A stretch of 64,000 nucleotides of DNA from DASRJG01 sp032124015 (GTDB taxonomy: Bacteria > Acidobacteriota > Polarisedimenticolia > Polarisedimenticolales > DASRJG01): contig JAQBEH010000088.1 in assembly GCA_032124015.1 (NCBI GenBank), positions 37,885 through 101,884 on the forward strand, given 5' to 3'. Position numbers and translations under genes: made by a program. Below the pieces are notes generated by a model. It saw nothing but the letters and a program-made list of their open reading frames with translations. It ran no database searches and was not told the origin of the DNA. Below, piece after piece: positions 34,575-42,265 of this stretch (position 1 is its first letter; each line of letters starts with the position of its first letter).

Positions 34575-35360
34575 GTGCGTACTCATCAACGCTGGCTTAC
34601 GACATTCGCCGTCATGTTCGCGCTGCTCGTTTCGGTGTCTGCCCTCCCCGCCCGTGCGGAGGCCCAGGCGACAACGCCGGCGGAGGCCGAGAAAGCTGAA
34701 TTCGACCTCACCGTCTACGTCTGGGGCGCCGGAATCCAGGGAGACGTCGGGATCGGCGATCTTGCGACCACGGGGGTCGATGCGAGTTTCTCCGACATCC
34801 TGAGCAATCTCCACATGGCAGCGATGGGTGCCTTCTCGGTTCGCAAGGGAAACTGGGGCACGATCATCGACGCGATCTACCTCGACCTGCACGATACGGT
34901 CCCGACGAGCGACCCAGCAACATTCGGCGACGTCGACGCTGCCATGGGCACGCAACTCTACTCGGGCCTCATCACGTACCGCATCTACAACGCTCACAAA
35001 ACGATGATCGACTTTGGATGGGGCGCGCGGTACTACCGGATCGACACCGACCTCGAGTTGACGTCGGGGACCTATGCGGGGAGGACCGCGAAGGCCACGA
35101 TCGATTGGTGGGATTGGCTCGCCGGCGTGCGCGTCGTGGGCCACCCCTCTAAACGGTGGTCGCTGCTCTTCTACGCGGACATCGGCGGCGGCGGATCGCA
35201 GCTGACCTGGGAAGGAATCGCGGGTGCGGATTTTGCCTTCAACAAGGCGGTGTCGTTGGCGTTTGGCTATCGCTACCTCGCCTTCAACTACGACGAGACC
35301 CCGGTTCGTCTCGATTTGTCGCTCCCGGGGCCCTATGTGGGGCTTGGGTTCCATTGGTGA
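34575..35360 (+). CDS. Probable outer-membrane beta-barrel protein
   Basis: A 261-residue protein from the GTG at 34575 (GGAG upstream). The signal peptide ends near 'ARAEA-QA' (about residue 25). The mature part is made of alternating amphipathic strands with aromatic girdle residues, such as 'LITYRIYNAHKTMIDFGWGARYY' (split) and the terminal 'YVGLGFHW', where the last residue is aromatic as for BAM-assembled barrels. About eight to ten strands are expected. Relation to known porins is unclear. It follows the multihaem cytochrome gene by 64 bp and could be a partner for outer-membrane electron transfer, though that is speculation. Confidence 0.75.
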   Translation: MRTHQRWLTTFAVMFALLVSVSALPARAEAQATTPAEAEKAEFDLTVYVWGAGIQGDVGIGDLATTGVDASFSDILSNLHMAAMGAFSVRKGNWGTIIDAIYLDLHDTVPTSDPATFGDVDAAMGTQLYSGLITYRIYNAHKTMIDFGWGARYYRIDTDLELTSGTYAGRTAKATIDWWDWLAGVRVVGHPSKRWSLLFYADIGGGGSQLTWEGIAGADFAFNKAVSLAFGYRYLAFNYDETPVRLDLSLPGPYVGLGFHW

Positions 35361-35397
35361 GTCGGAACGCCTTCGTTCAAGGACGTGGAGGACTGAC

Positions 35398-35826
35398 ATG
35401 AAGCGTATTGCGATCGTGGCGTTCGGCCTGGCCGGTTTCGTTCTGGTCGGTTCCGCTCGGGCCGATGATCTGACCGGGGTGGATCTCTTCATCTGCTCGG
35501 CGGGGTCGGTCTCCGCGTGCTGCGACGACGGCGAATGCGCCTCCGGCACGGCGGCGGAGCTGGGTGTCCCGCAGTTTCTGGTATTCGACCTGGTGCAAAA
35601 GCGAGTCGAAACGACCAAGGCCAGCCGGCTGAATCGCAAGACCGTCCTCGACAACGTCAAGCGAGCGGACGGTCAAATCGCCGTGCAGGGGATCGACAAT
35701 GATCGCGCGTACAGCTTCATCATCGACGAAAAAAGCGGAGGGCTTTCGGCCACCGTCGCCATCCCGGAGGCCGGGTGTAACGTCGTCGGGTTCGGCTGGT
35801 GCACGCCTCTGACGGCTGGGAAGTGA
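35398..35826 (+). CDS. Exported protein of unknown function
   Basis: A 142-residue protein from the ATG at 35398. The signal peptide ends near 'GSARA-DD' (about residue 23). It contains a cysteine-rich start ('FICSAGSVSACCDDGECASG') and Cys near the end ('EAGCNVVGFGWC'), suggesting periplasmic disulfides. No domain recognised. It lies 37 bp after the beta-barrel gene and 8 bp before the glycine-zipper gene, so all three are probably cotranscribed. Confidence 0.75.
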   Translation: MKRIAIVAFGLAGFVLVGSARADDLTGVDLFICSAGSVSACCDDGECASGTAAELGVPQFLVFDLVQKRVETTKASRLNRKTVLDNVKRADGQIAVQGIDNDRAYSFIIDEKSGGLSATVAIPEAGCNVVGFGWCTPLTAGK

Positions 35827-35834
35827 GGACACCG

Positions 35835-36422
35835 ATGACGATACGAACAGACAAGTCCGTGGTGCGGTTGATCGCGACGTTGACCCTGGTCATCCTGGTG
35901 GCGCCTTCGGTGGCGCTGGCCCAGGTGGCACCCGCTTCGGGCCAGAAGACCCTGGCCGCGACGATGAACGTCTACGCCTTCCCGACGAAGGGGCAAGACG
36001 CGTCGCAGCAATCCCAAGACGAGGCTGCTTGCTACCAGTACGCCCAACAGAACACTGGCACCGACCCCTTCCAGCTCCAACAACAGTCGGCGGCTCAGGC
36101 GCAGCAGACGGCGGCGGCCCAGCAGCAGGCGCAGCAGGCCGGCCAGGGCGCGGCTGCCGCGGGAGCGGTCAAGGGCGCGGCCGCCGGGGCGCTCGTCGGC
36201 AGCGTCGCCCACGGTTCAAGTACTGGCCAAGGCGCGGCCGTTGGCGCCGCGGCTGGACTGGTCGTAGGCCACCGCAAGAAGAAACAAGCTCAGGCGCAGG
36301 CGACGGCGCAAGTGAACCAGCAGGGGGCTGCGGCGCAGCAGGCGACCGCCGAACAGCTGACCAACTTCAAGAAGGCCTTCGGCGTTTGCATGCAGGCCAA
36401 GGACTACATGGTGCAGTACTGA
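35835..36422 (+). CDS. Exported glycine-zipper protein
   Basis: A 195-residue protein from the ATG at 35835. A signal peptide ends near 'VALA-QV' (about 30), then 'ATMNVYAFPTKGQDASQQSQDE' (split), a Gln/Ala-rich linker of about 35 residues, and a glycine-zipper segment 'AAAGALVGSVAHGSSTGQGAA' followed by 'VGAAAGLVVGHRKK' (split), as in YMGG/Gly-zipper outer-membrane lipoprotein-like proteins. The C-terminus has 'LTNFKKAFGVCMQAKDY'. Such proteins are small envelope components of unknown role. It precedes aceK by 42 bp. Confidence 0.85.
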   Translation: MTIRTDKSVVRLIATLTLVILVAPSVALAQVAPASGQKTLAATMNVYAFPTKGQDASQQSQDEAACYQYAQQNTGTDPFQLQQQSAAQAQQTAAAQQQAQQAGQGAAAAGAVKGAAAGALVGSVAHGSSTGQGAAVGAAAGLVVGHRKKKQAQAQATAQVNQQGAAAQQATAEQLTNFKKAFGVCMQAKDYMVQY

Positions 36423-36464
36423 CGAACTAGGGGACGGCCCACAGTCTCTTCGGTCGGTATTCCC

Positions 36465-38201
36465 ATGAGCGAAAGCCACGAGCGAATTCTCGTAGAGCGC
36501 GGCGCCGCCATCATCGCGGAGGCGTTTCGCGCCTATGTCGAGGGCTTCCGCGACGTGACGCGAAACGCCCGCGAGCATTTCGAGTCGGCAAATTGGCGCG
36601 GCGTTCAGCACGACGCGGAGGTCCGGTTCGATCTCTATGCTGATGCGGTGAACTCCGGCCTCCTGAAGCTCCAGGCGCTGCTCGATGCCCGCATCGACGA
36701 CCGGCCGACGTGGACCGCGCTCCGTGGGGCCTATGCGGAGGCGATCGCCTCGCGGGGCGATGTCGAGTTGGCCGAGTCGTTCTTCAACTCGTTCACGCGG
36801 AAGATCTTCCACACCATCGGGGTGGATCCGGCCGTGGAGTTCATCTCGTCGGGGACGGTTCCGCCTCCGATCCCCCGCCCCGGCGCCGCGACCGTGCGCT
36901 TCCCGCGCGCCGGCTCGCTCCGCCGCCTGGTTCGCGAGATCCTCGAAGCGTACCGCTTCGCTCCAGGTTGGGAAGATGCCGACCGTGACGCGGGCAAGAT
37001 CGCGATCGCGATGGAGGATCGGCTCGATGCGCGCGAGGTCCGCGCGGTGGAACTGGCTCGCCCGGTCTTCTTCCGCGGCAAGGCGGCCTACCTCGTGGGC
37101 CGGGTCGAAACCGATGGCGGCGACGTCCCTCTCATGTTGGCGCTCAGGAATCCCGACGGGAGGATCGTCGTGGACGCCATCCTCCTCGACGAAAACGACG
37201 TGAGCATCGCGTTCAGCTTCGCTCGATCCTACTTCTTCGTGGAGATGGAGTGGCCTCACGAGACCGTCTCATTCCTGAGGACGATCATGCCCAGGAAGCC
37301 GATTGCCGAGCTCTACAACGCGGTCGGCTGCAACAAGCATGGGAAGACCCTGCTCTACCGGTCGATCCTCCGTCATCTGGAAACAACCGACGATCGCTTC
37401 GGGATCGCGCCGGGGCAACGCGGCATGGTCATGAGCGTGTTCACGCTCCCCGGTCTCGATGTCGTCTTCAAGGTGATCAAGGATAGCTTCGACTACCCGA
37501 AGACGGTCACCCACCAGGAGGTTCGCGACAAGTACCGATTGGTCTTCCGTCATGACCGCGCGGGACGGCTCGTGGACGCCCAGGAGTTCGAGCACCTCGA
37601 GTTCGACAAATCGCGCTTTTCAGACGAATTGTGCCGCGAGCTGGGAAACGCTGCAACCGACGCCGTGGAATTTCGCGGGGACAGCGTCGTGATCCACCAC
37701 CTCTACACCGAACGCCGCCTACGCCCTCTGGACATCTACCTTCGCACCGCGGAACTCCAGGCGGCTCGCGACGCGATCGTCGAGTACGGGCAGGTGCTCA
37801 GGGACCTCGCGGCGACCAACATCTTCCCCGGCGACATGCTGCTCAAGAACTTCGGCGTCACGCGCCACGGCCGGCTGATTTTCTACGATTACGACGAGCT
37901 GTGCCTGCTGACCGAGTGCAATTTCCGGGAGCTCCCGCAAGCGAGAACCGACCTCGAAGAGGTCTCGTCCGAGCCGTGGTATTACGTCGGTGAGCGGGAC
38001 ATCTTCCCGGAGGAGTTCCGCTCGTATCTCGGGTTGCGGAAGGAGCTTCTCCACACCTTCCTCGCCCATCACGAGGAGCTGTTGCACGTAGCTTTCTGGC
38101 GTCGCATGCAAGACCTCCACCATCGAGGCGAGGTCGTCGATATCTTTCCCTACCGCTCTTCGAGCCGTTTGCGCGGATCGGAGGAGGAGCCACAACGATG
38201 A
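36465..38201 (+). CDS. aceK: Isocitrate dehydrogenase kinase/phosphatase AceK
   Basis: A 578-residue protein matching the size and sequence of AceK: regulatory domain in the first roughly 310 residues, then the kinase/phosphatase domain with 'GMVMSVFTLPGLDVVFKVIKD' (split), and the catalytic 'FPGDMLLKNFGVTRHGRLIFYDYDE' segment (split) in which Asp and the DYD carry metal binding. It phosphorylates and dephosphorylates isocitrate dehydrogenase, steering isocitrate between the TCA cycle and the glyoxylate shunt. Its stop overlaps the icd start (ATGA), placing kinase and target in one operon. Confidence 0.97.
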   Translation: MSESHERILVERGAAIIAEAFRAYVEGFRDVTRNAREHFESANWRGVQHDAEVRFDLYADAVNSGLLKLQALLDARIDDRPTWTALRGAYAEAIASRGDVELAESFFNSFTRKIFHTIGVDPAVEFISSGTVPPPIPRPGAATVRFPRAGSLRRLVREILEAYRFAPGWEDADRDAGKIAIAMEDRLDAREVRAVELARPVFFRGKAAYLVGRVETDGGDVPLMLALRNPDGRIVVDAILLDENDVSIAFSFARSYFFVEMEWPHETVSFLRTIMPRKPIAELYNAVGCNKHGKTLLYRSILRHLETTDDRFGIAPGQRGMVMSVFTLPGLDVVFKVIKDSFDYPKTVTHQEVRDKYRLVFRHDRAGRLVDAQEFEHLEFDKSRFSDELCRELGNAATDAVEFRGDSVVIHHLYTERRLRPLDIYLRTAELQAARDAIVEYGQVLRDLAATNIFPGDMLLKNFGVTRHGRLIFYDYDELCLLTECNFRELPQARTDLEEVSSEPWYYVGERDIFPEEFRSYLGLRKELLHTFLAHHEELLHVAFWRRMQDLHHRGEVVDIFPYRSSSRLRGSEEEPQR

Positions 38202-39478
38202 CGGACGTACGAGGCGAAACCATCACCCTGAAAGACGGCCGCATGACGGTCCCCAACCACCCGATCCTCCCTTTCATCGAAGGGGACGGCACGGGGCCCG
38301 ACATCTGGCGCGCGTCGGTGCGCGTGTTCGACGCGGCGGTCGCGAAGGCCTACGGCGCTTCGCGCAAGATTCACTGGATGGAGGTGCTGGCCGGCCAGAA
38401 GGCCTTCGACCAGACCGGCAGCTGGCTTCCCGACGAAACCCTCGAAGCGTTCAGGACGCACCTCGTGGGGATCAAGGGGCCGTTGACGACGCCCATCGGC
38501 GGCGGCATTCGCTCCCTGAACGTCGCCATGCGCCAGATCCTCGACCTGTACGTCTGCCTCCGGCCGGTGCGCTGGTTCCAGGGCGTGCCTTCACCGGTGA
38601 AGCACCCCGGGTCGGTGGACATGGTGATCTTCAGGGAGAATACCGAGGACATCTACGCGGGGATCGAGTTTGCCGAGGGAAGCCCCGAGACGAAGAAGTT
38701 CCTCGAATTTCTCCGGAAGGAGTTCCCCGCCCCGTACAAGAAGATCCGCTTCCCCGAGACGGTCGCGCTCGGCCTGAAGCCGGTCTCGAAAGAGGGGAGC
38801 GAGCGCCTCATCCGCGCGGCGATCGCCTACGCCGTCCGCCACAAGCGCAAGAGCGTCACCCTGGTCCACAAGGGCAACATCATGAAATTCACCGAGGGGG
38901 CGTTCCGCAACTGGGGCTACCAACTCGCGGAGCGCGAGTTCGGCGAGAGCGTCTACACCTGGGAGCAGTGGGAGAGGACCCGGGCGGCAAAGGGCGAATC
39001 CGTCGCCAACGCCGAACAGAAGGCCGCGCTCGACGCCGGGAAAGTCCTGGTGAAGGACGCCATCGCCGACATCTTCCTGCAGCAGATCCTGACGCGCCCG
39101 ACGGAGTTCGACGTCGTCGCGACGCTCAACCTGAACGGGGATTACTTCTCGGACGCCCTCGCCGCGCAGGTGGGCGGGATCGGGATCGCCCCCGGGGGCA
39201 ACATCAACTACGTCACCGGCCACGCGGTCTTTGAGGCCACGCACGGCACCGCGCCCAAGTACGCCAATCTCGACCGGGTCAACCCCGGCTCCGTCGTGCT
39301 CTCGGGCGAGATGATGTTTCGCTATCTCGGCTGGGACGAGGCCGCCGACGCGATCCTGCGCGGCATGGACGGCGCGATCGCCAGCAAGCGCGTGACGTAC
39401 GACTTCGCCCGACAGATGGAAGGCGCCGTCGAGATCAAGTGCTCCGAGTTCGCGGACAACCTGATCGCGCACATGTAG
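38198..39478 (+). CDS. icd: NADP-type isocitrate dehydrogenase
   Basis: A 426-residue enzyme of the prokaryotic NADP-ICDH group. 'GGGIRSLNVAMRQ' contains Ser106, equivalent to the AceK-phosphorylated Ser of E. coli Icd. 'RENTEDIYAGIEF' and 'GGIGIAPGGNINY' with 'ATHGTAPKYA' bind isocitrate-metal and the cofactor. It converts isocitrate to 2-oxoglutarate with CO2 release. It is coupled to aceK by a 4-bp overlap; the end lies 4 bp before a 157-bp hairpin repeat. isocitrate lyase and malate synthase genes are not present in the window. Confidence 0.97.
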   Translation: MTDVRGETITLKDGRMTVPNHPILPFIEGDGTGPDIWRASVRVFDAAVAKAYGASRKIHWMEVLAGQKAFDQTGSWLPDETLEAFRTHLVGIKGPLTTPIGGGIRSLNVAMRQILDLYVCLRPVRWFQGVPSPVKHPGSVDMVIFRENTEDIYAGIEFAEGSPETKKFLEFLRKEFPAPYKKIRFPETVALGLKPVSKEGSERLIRAAIAYAVRHKRKSVTLVHKGNIMKFTEGAFRNWGYQLAEREFGESVYTWEQWERTRAAKGESVANAEQKAALDAGKVLVKDAIADIFLQQILTRPTEFDVVATLNLNGDYFSDALAAQVGGIGIAPGGNINYVTGHAVFEATHGTAPKYANLDRVNPGSVVLSGEMMFRYLGWDEAADAILRGMDGAIASKRVTYDFARQMEGAVEIKCSEFADNLIAHM

Positions 39479-39482
39479 GGAG

Positions 39483-39639
39483 ATTGGGGACATTTTGCCT
39501 TTTCTTACAAAATCAGATCGCTGAGAAAAGGACAGCCCCTTTTTCTCACAAAGCTCCCCGGATACCGCTTTGATGAGAAAAAGGGGCTGTCCTTTTCTCA
39601 GCGATCTGATTTTGTAAGAAAAGGCAAAATGTCCCCAAT
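39483..39639. repeat. Composite nested REP/MITE hairpin
   Basis: Arms 39483-39548 and 39574-39639 form a perfect 66-bp inverted repeat with a 25-nt centre that is itself CAAAGC-N12-GCTTTG. The outer 35 bp (GGGGACATTTTGCC, later TACAAAATCAGATC) match the element at 56400-56498; the inner part (GGACAGCCCCTTTTTC and the core) matches the type at 5473 and 42184. So one element is nested in another. It fills exactly the space between two convergent genes and could terminate transcription in both directions. Confidence 0.9.
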
Positions 39640-41073
39640 TCATCCCGGCGGCAGCGCGAGCAAGAGGCCGCCGACATCGGAGCGAACGGATTTCGAGCGG
39701 GCGAGGCCGCGGCGCAGGCGTAGGACGACCTCTGATGCGAGCGGGTCGCCCGAGGCGGATGAGTCGACGATGAGCGCCAGCGGGCCGCGCCGCGCGGCAT
39801 CGAAGAAGAACGCGGCGACACGGGGCGCGACGACACGCACCGCCGCCGGCCGCCGCGCCCGCGCCTCGTCGTGGCCCTGACGGTCCCACACGGGAACACC
39901 TGCGATCAGGGTCAATGGAAGACCCCGGTGCAGGCCGTGCTTCTCGACGAGCGCCCAGCCGTCGGGGCCGAACCCCAGCAGCAAGGTCAGCACGACGCGC
40001 GCCAGGTTGGACACACGCGCGCCCGCGGTCCGCTCGAGTGTCACGCACGTCACCCCGGCGGCCGCGGCGCCTATCGTCAACTCGCGGTGCGTGGCCCGGG
40101 CGCGGCCGGCGTTCGTCGAAAGCACGAGTTCTCGCAGCGCGCCGGCCCGCACCCCATCGAGGGCGAATCGAACCTGGGCGCGCTCACCGAGTGGGAGCTC
40201 GCGGGTTCCATCGAAAACGGCTCGCGCGGACGCCGACCCGAGAATCGTGAGCGCCTCGGTCGCGTTGGCCGGGCGTTCGTCGCGCGGGCGCGCGGTGAGG
40301 CGGACCACGAGCTCGGCGAACCGCGTGGAGAGATCGGGCCTCAGCTCTCGCGGCTCCGCGGGCGGGCCGCCGAGGTGCCATCGAATCCAACGCTCGGGCG
40401 ACTTCGAGGCGAGCGGCAGCCGCCCGGTCGCCAAAAAAAAGAGGAGGACGCCCAATCCGTAGAGATCCGCGCGTCCGTCGACCTTCAACCCCAGGATCGT
40501 CTCGGGGGCGACGTAGGGGATCGAGCCGGAGATGTGCCCCGGCTCGCCCGCCCGTCCCAACTCCGACGCGAGGCCGAAGTCGGTGAGCTTGACGCGTCCG
40601 AGCTCCCGGCGCGACGGCCCCACGAGGACGTTTCCCGGTTTGAGATCCCGGTGCACGATCCCGGCCCGGTGGACGTGGTCGAGCGCGCGCAAGATCCGGC
40701 GCGCGATCTCCTCCAAGACGGAAGGCGCTTCGGCTCCCGCGCGTAGCGCGCGGTGTACCGGGAGGCCGCGCACGAGTTCCAGGACCAGGTAGGGGGTCCC
40801 CGGAGGGAGCGGTCCCGACGACGCGCGCAGTAGCTCGTACGCTCGTACCACGTGAGGGTGGCGCAGGCGCGACCAGGCCGCGAATTCCACGGCGAGCGGA
40901 TGCACCGGGTCGTTCGCCCGCGCTTCGTGCAACACCTTGATCGCGACGTCGCGCCTGAAGACCCGGTCGTACGCTCTAAAGACGCTTCCCTGGCCGCCCC
41001 GCCCGAGCGCTTCCACCAGAAAGAAACGCCCGTCGAGCGCCGGAGAGATCGATGCCTGTGCGGTAGCCGTCAT
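39640..41073 (-). CDS. Ser/Thr protein kinase (Hanks-type)
   Basis: A 477-residue protein. Residues about 17-290 are the kinase: G-loop 'GRGGQGSVF', Lys46 in 'VAIKVL', catalytic loop 'HRDLKPGN' (141-148), DFG (165-167), 'SGSIPYVAPE' activation segment. All catalytic residues are present, so it should be active. The C-terminal 180 residues (about 295-477) are of unknown type with no membrane helix, PASTA or AAA signature recognised; they may be the sensing or substrate-docking part. Stop codon abuts the composite hairpin. Confidence 0.92.
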   Translation of the reverse strand: MTATAQASISPALDGRFFLVEALGRGGQGSVFRAYDRVFRRDVAIKVLHEARANDPVHPLAVEFAAWSRLRHPHVVRAYELLRASSGPLPPGTPYLVLELVRGLPVHRALRAGAEAPSVLEEIARRILRALDHVHRAGIVHRDLKPGNVLVGPSRRELGRVKLTDFGLASELGRAGEPGHISGSIPYVAPETILGLKVDGRADLYGLGVLLFFLATGRLPLASKSPERWIRWHLGGPPAEPRELRPDLSTRFAELVVRLTARPRDERPANATEALTILGSASARAVFDGTRELPLGERAQVRFALDGVRAGALRELVLSTNAGRARATHRELTIGAAAAGVTCVTLERTAGARVSNLARVVLTLLLGFGPDGWALVEKHGLHRGLPLTLIAGVPVWDRQGHDEARARRPAAVRVVAPRVAAFFFDAARRGPLALIVDSSASGDPLASEVVLRLRRGLARSKSVRSDVGGLLLALPPG

Positions 41074-41209
41074 GTGGTGACTCTTTCGGGGGAGGCGCAG
41101 GCGACCCTACGTTGAACTCGCCCGCGAAGACAAGAGCGCGGGCCGTATCGTGTTCCCGCGGAGGGAGTGCGAAGTTGTCGGCCCGGAAAAAGAAGAATAC
41201 GTTGCGAGC

Positions 41210-42211
41210 ATGCAACGCCTCATCGCAGTTGTTGGAGTGGCCCTCGCACTAGCCGCCGCGCAAGCGGCCCCGAAGTCCGCGGCTCCGGTCCCCTCGGAAG
41301 AGGCGCTCCCCGTACTCGCGTCCTCTCTCGCCTCGCGTCTCGCCGAAAAAGCGCTCCGCGCGCCGGACGGCAGCGACGTCGTTCTGGGCGCGTTCCTCGA
41401 TGCGGGGCGGATGGAGACCTGCCTCCGCACGATCGCGCAAGGCGGTGGCTGGCCGGCTTCGTGGCTGATCGTGTCGGATTCGACGAGGCCCTACGACCTC
41501 GTCCTACGCATCGCCCTCGCCACGGACGGGACCATCGCCGATCCCGACACGGCGTTTTTCGCCACGCGCCGCGAGTGGGACGATGCGTCCTTCGACGCCG
41601 CGTTCCGGGCGGCCACGGGGAAAAAGCCGCCGCACGAGAGGCAGCGCAACCTCGTCATTCAGTCGTTCACGAAGACGATCGTGACCGACTACGTTTACGA
41701 CCTTCCCGCTACGGGACCGGGAGCCAAGGGGCTTCTCGCCCTCCTCCCGGAGGGTTCGCTGATCCGTGAGGCCCCGGCGATCGACCTGCGGGACGGCAAA
41801 CACCACACGCTCGCGATCGTGCTCATCCGGCCGCGGTTCGTCCCCGCCGATTGTTCCACCAAGGAGGGGCGCCGCGTGGGACACCGCGACGCCGGCGGGG
41901 TTTTGCTGGTGCTCGCGGGAGAGACCGAACTCGAGGATCAGCTCGATATTACGGAGATCGTCCGGGCGGCGGCGGGGAACGTTCTCGTCCCTCGCTTCGC
42001 CTGCGAACCGGACGACGTCGAACCCGGGGCCATCGACGCTCTCGTGGACGGGAGGTTCGAAGGGCGTGAGCCGGTGCGCCTGCTCGACCTTTCCGGCCGC
42101 GTCGCCCAGAGCCCGATCGCCGGGGTTCCCGTGATCGTCGGCATCAAGCGTGTCGACGGCGCCTTCAAACTTTTCGCGACGCCGGAAAAGGAGACACTCC
42201 CCTTTTTCTGA
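41210..42211 (+). CDS. Exported protein of unknown function
   Basis: A 333-residue protein from the ATG at 41210, divergent from the kinase gene. The signal peptide ends near 'AQA-AP' (about residue 20). It is alpha/beta with no recognised domain; motifs include 'GWPASWLIVSDSTRPYDLVLRI' (split) and 'RNLVIQSFTKTIVTDYVYDL' (split). The last six codons and the stop are supplied by a REP-type hairpin (42184-42263), so the native C-terminus may have been extended or replaced. Possible partner of the kinase by proximity only. Confidence 0.7.
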   Translation: MQRLIAVVGVALALAAAQAAPKSAAPVPSEEALPVLASSLASRLAEKALRAPDGSDVVLGAFLDAGRMETCLRTIAQGGGWPASWLIVSDSTRPYDLVLRIALATDGTIADPDTAFFATRREWDDASFDAAFRAATGKKPPHERQRNLVIQSFTKTIVTDYVYDLPATGPGAKGLLALLPEGSLIREAPAIDLRDGKHHTLAIVLIRPRFVPADCSTKEGRRVGHRDAGGVLLVLAGETELEDQLDITEIVRAAAGNVLVPRFACEPDDVEPGAIDALVDGRFEGREPVRLLDLSGRVAQSPIAGVPVIVGIKRVDGAFKLFATPEKETLPFF

Positions 42212-42263
42212 TCAAAGCGGTATCCGGGGAGCTTTGTCGGAAAAAGGGGAGTGCCCCTTTTCC
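42184..42263. repeat. REP/MITE-like hairpin (type 1)
   Basis: Arms GGAAAAGGAGACACTCCCC-TTTTTC and GGAAAAAGGGGAGTGCCCCTTTTCC pair with one base missing on the 3' side. The core CAAAGC-N12-GCTTTG at 42213-42236 is identical to that at 39549-39572. It overlaps the end of the exported-protein gene and ends 2 bp before the OPT transporter stop codon, between convergent genes. Confidence 0.85.
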
Positions 42264-42265
42264 GC

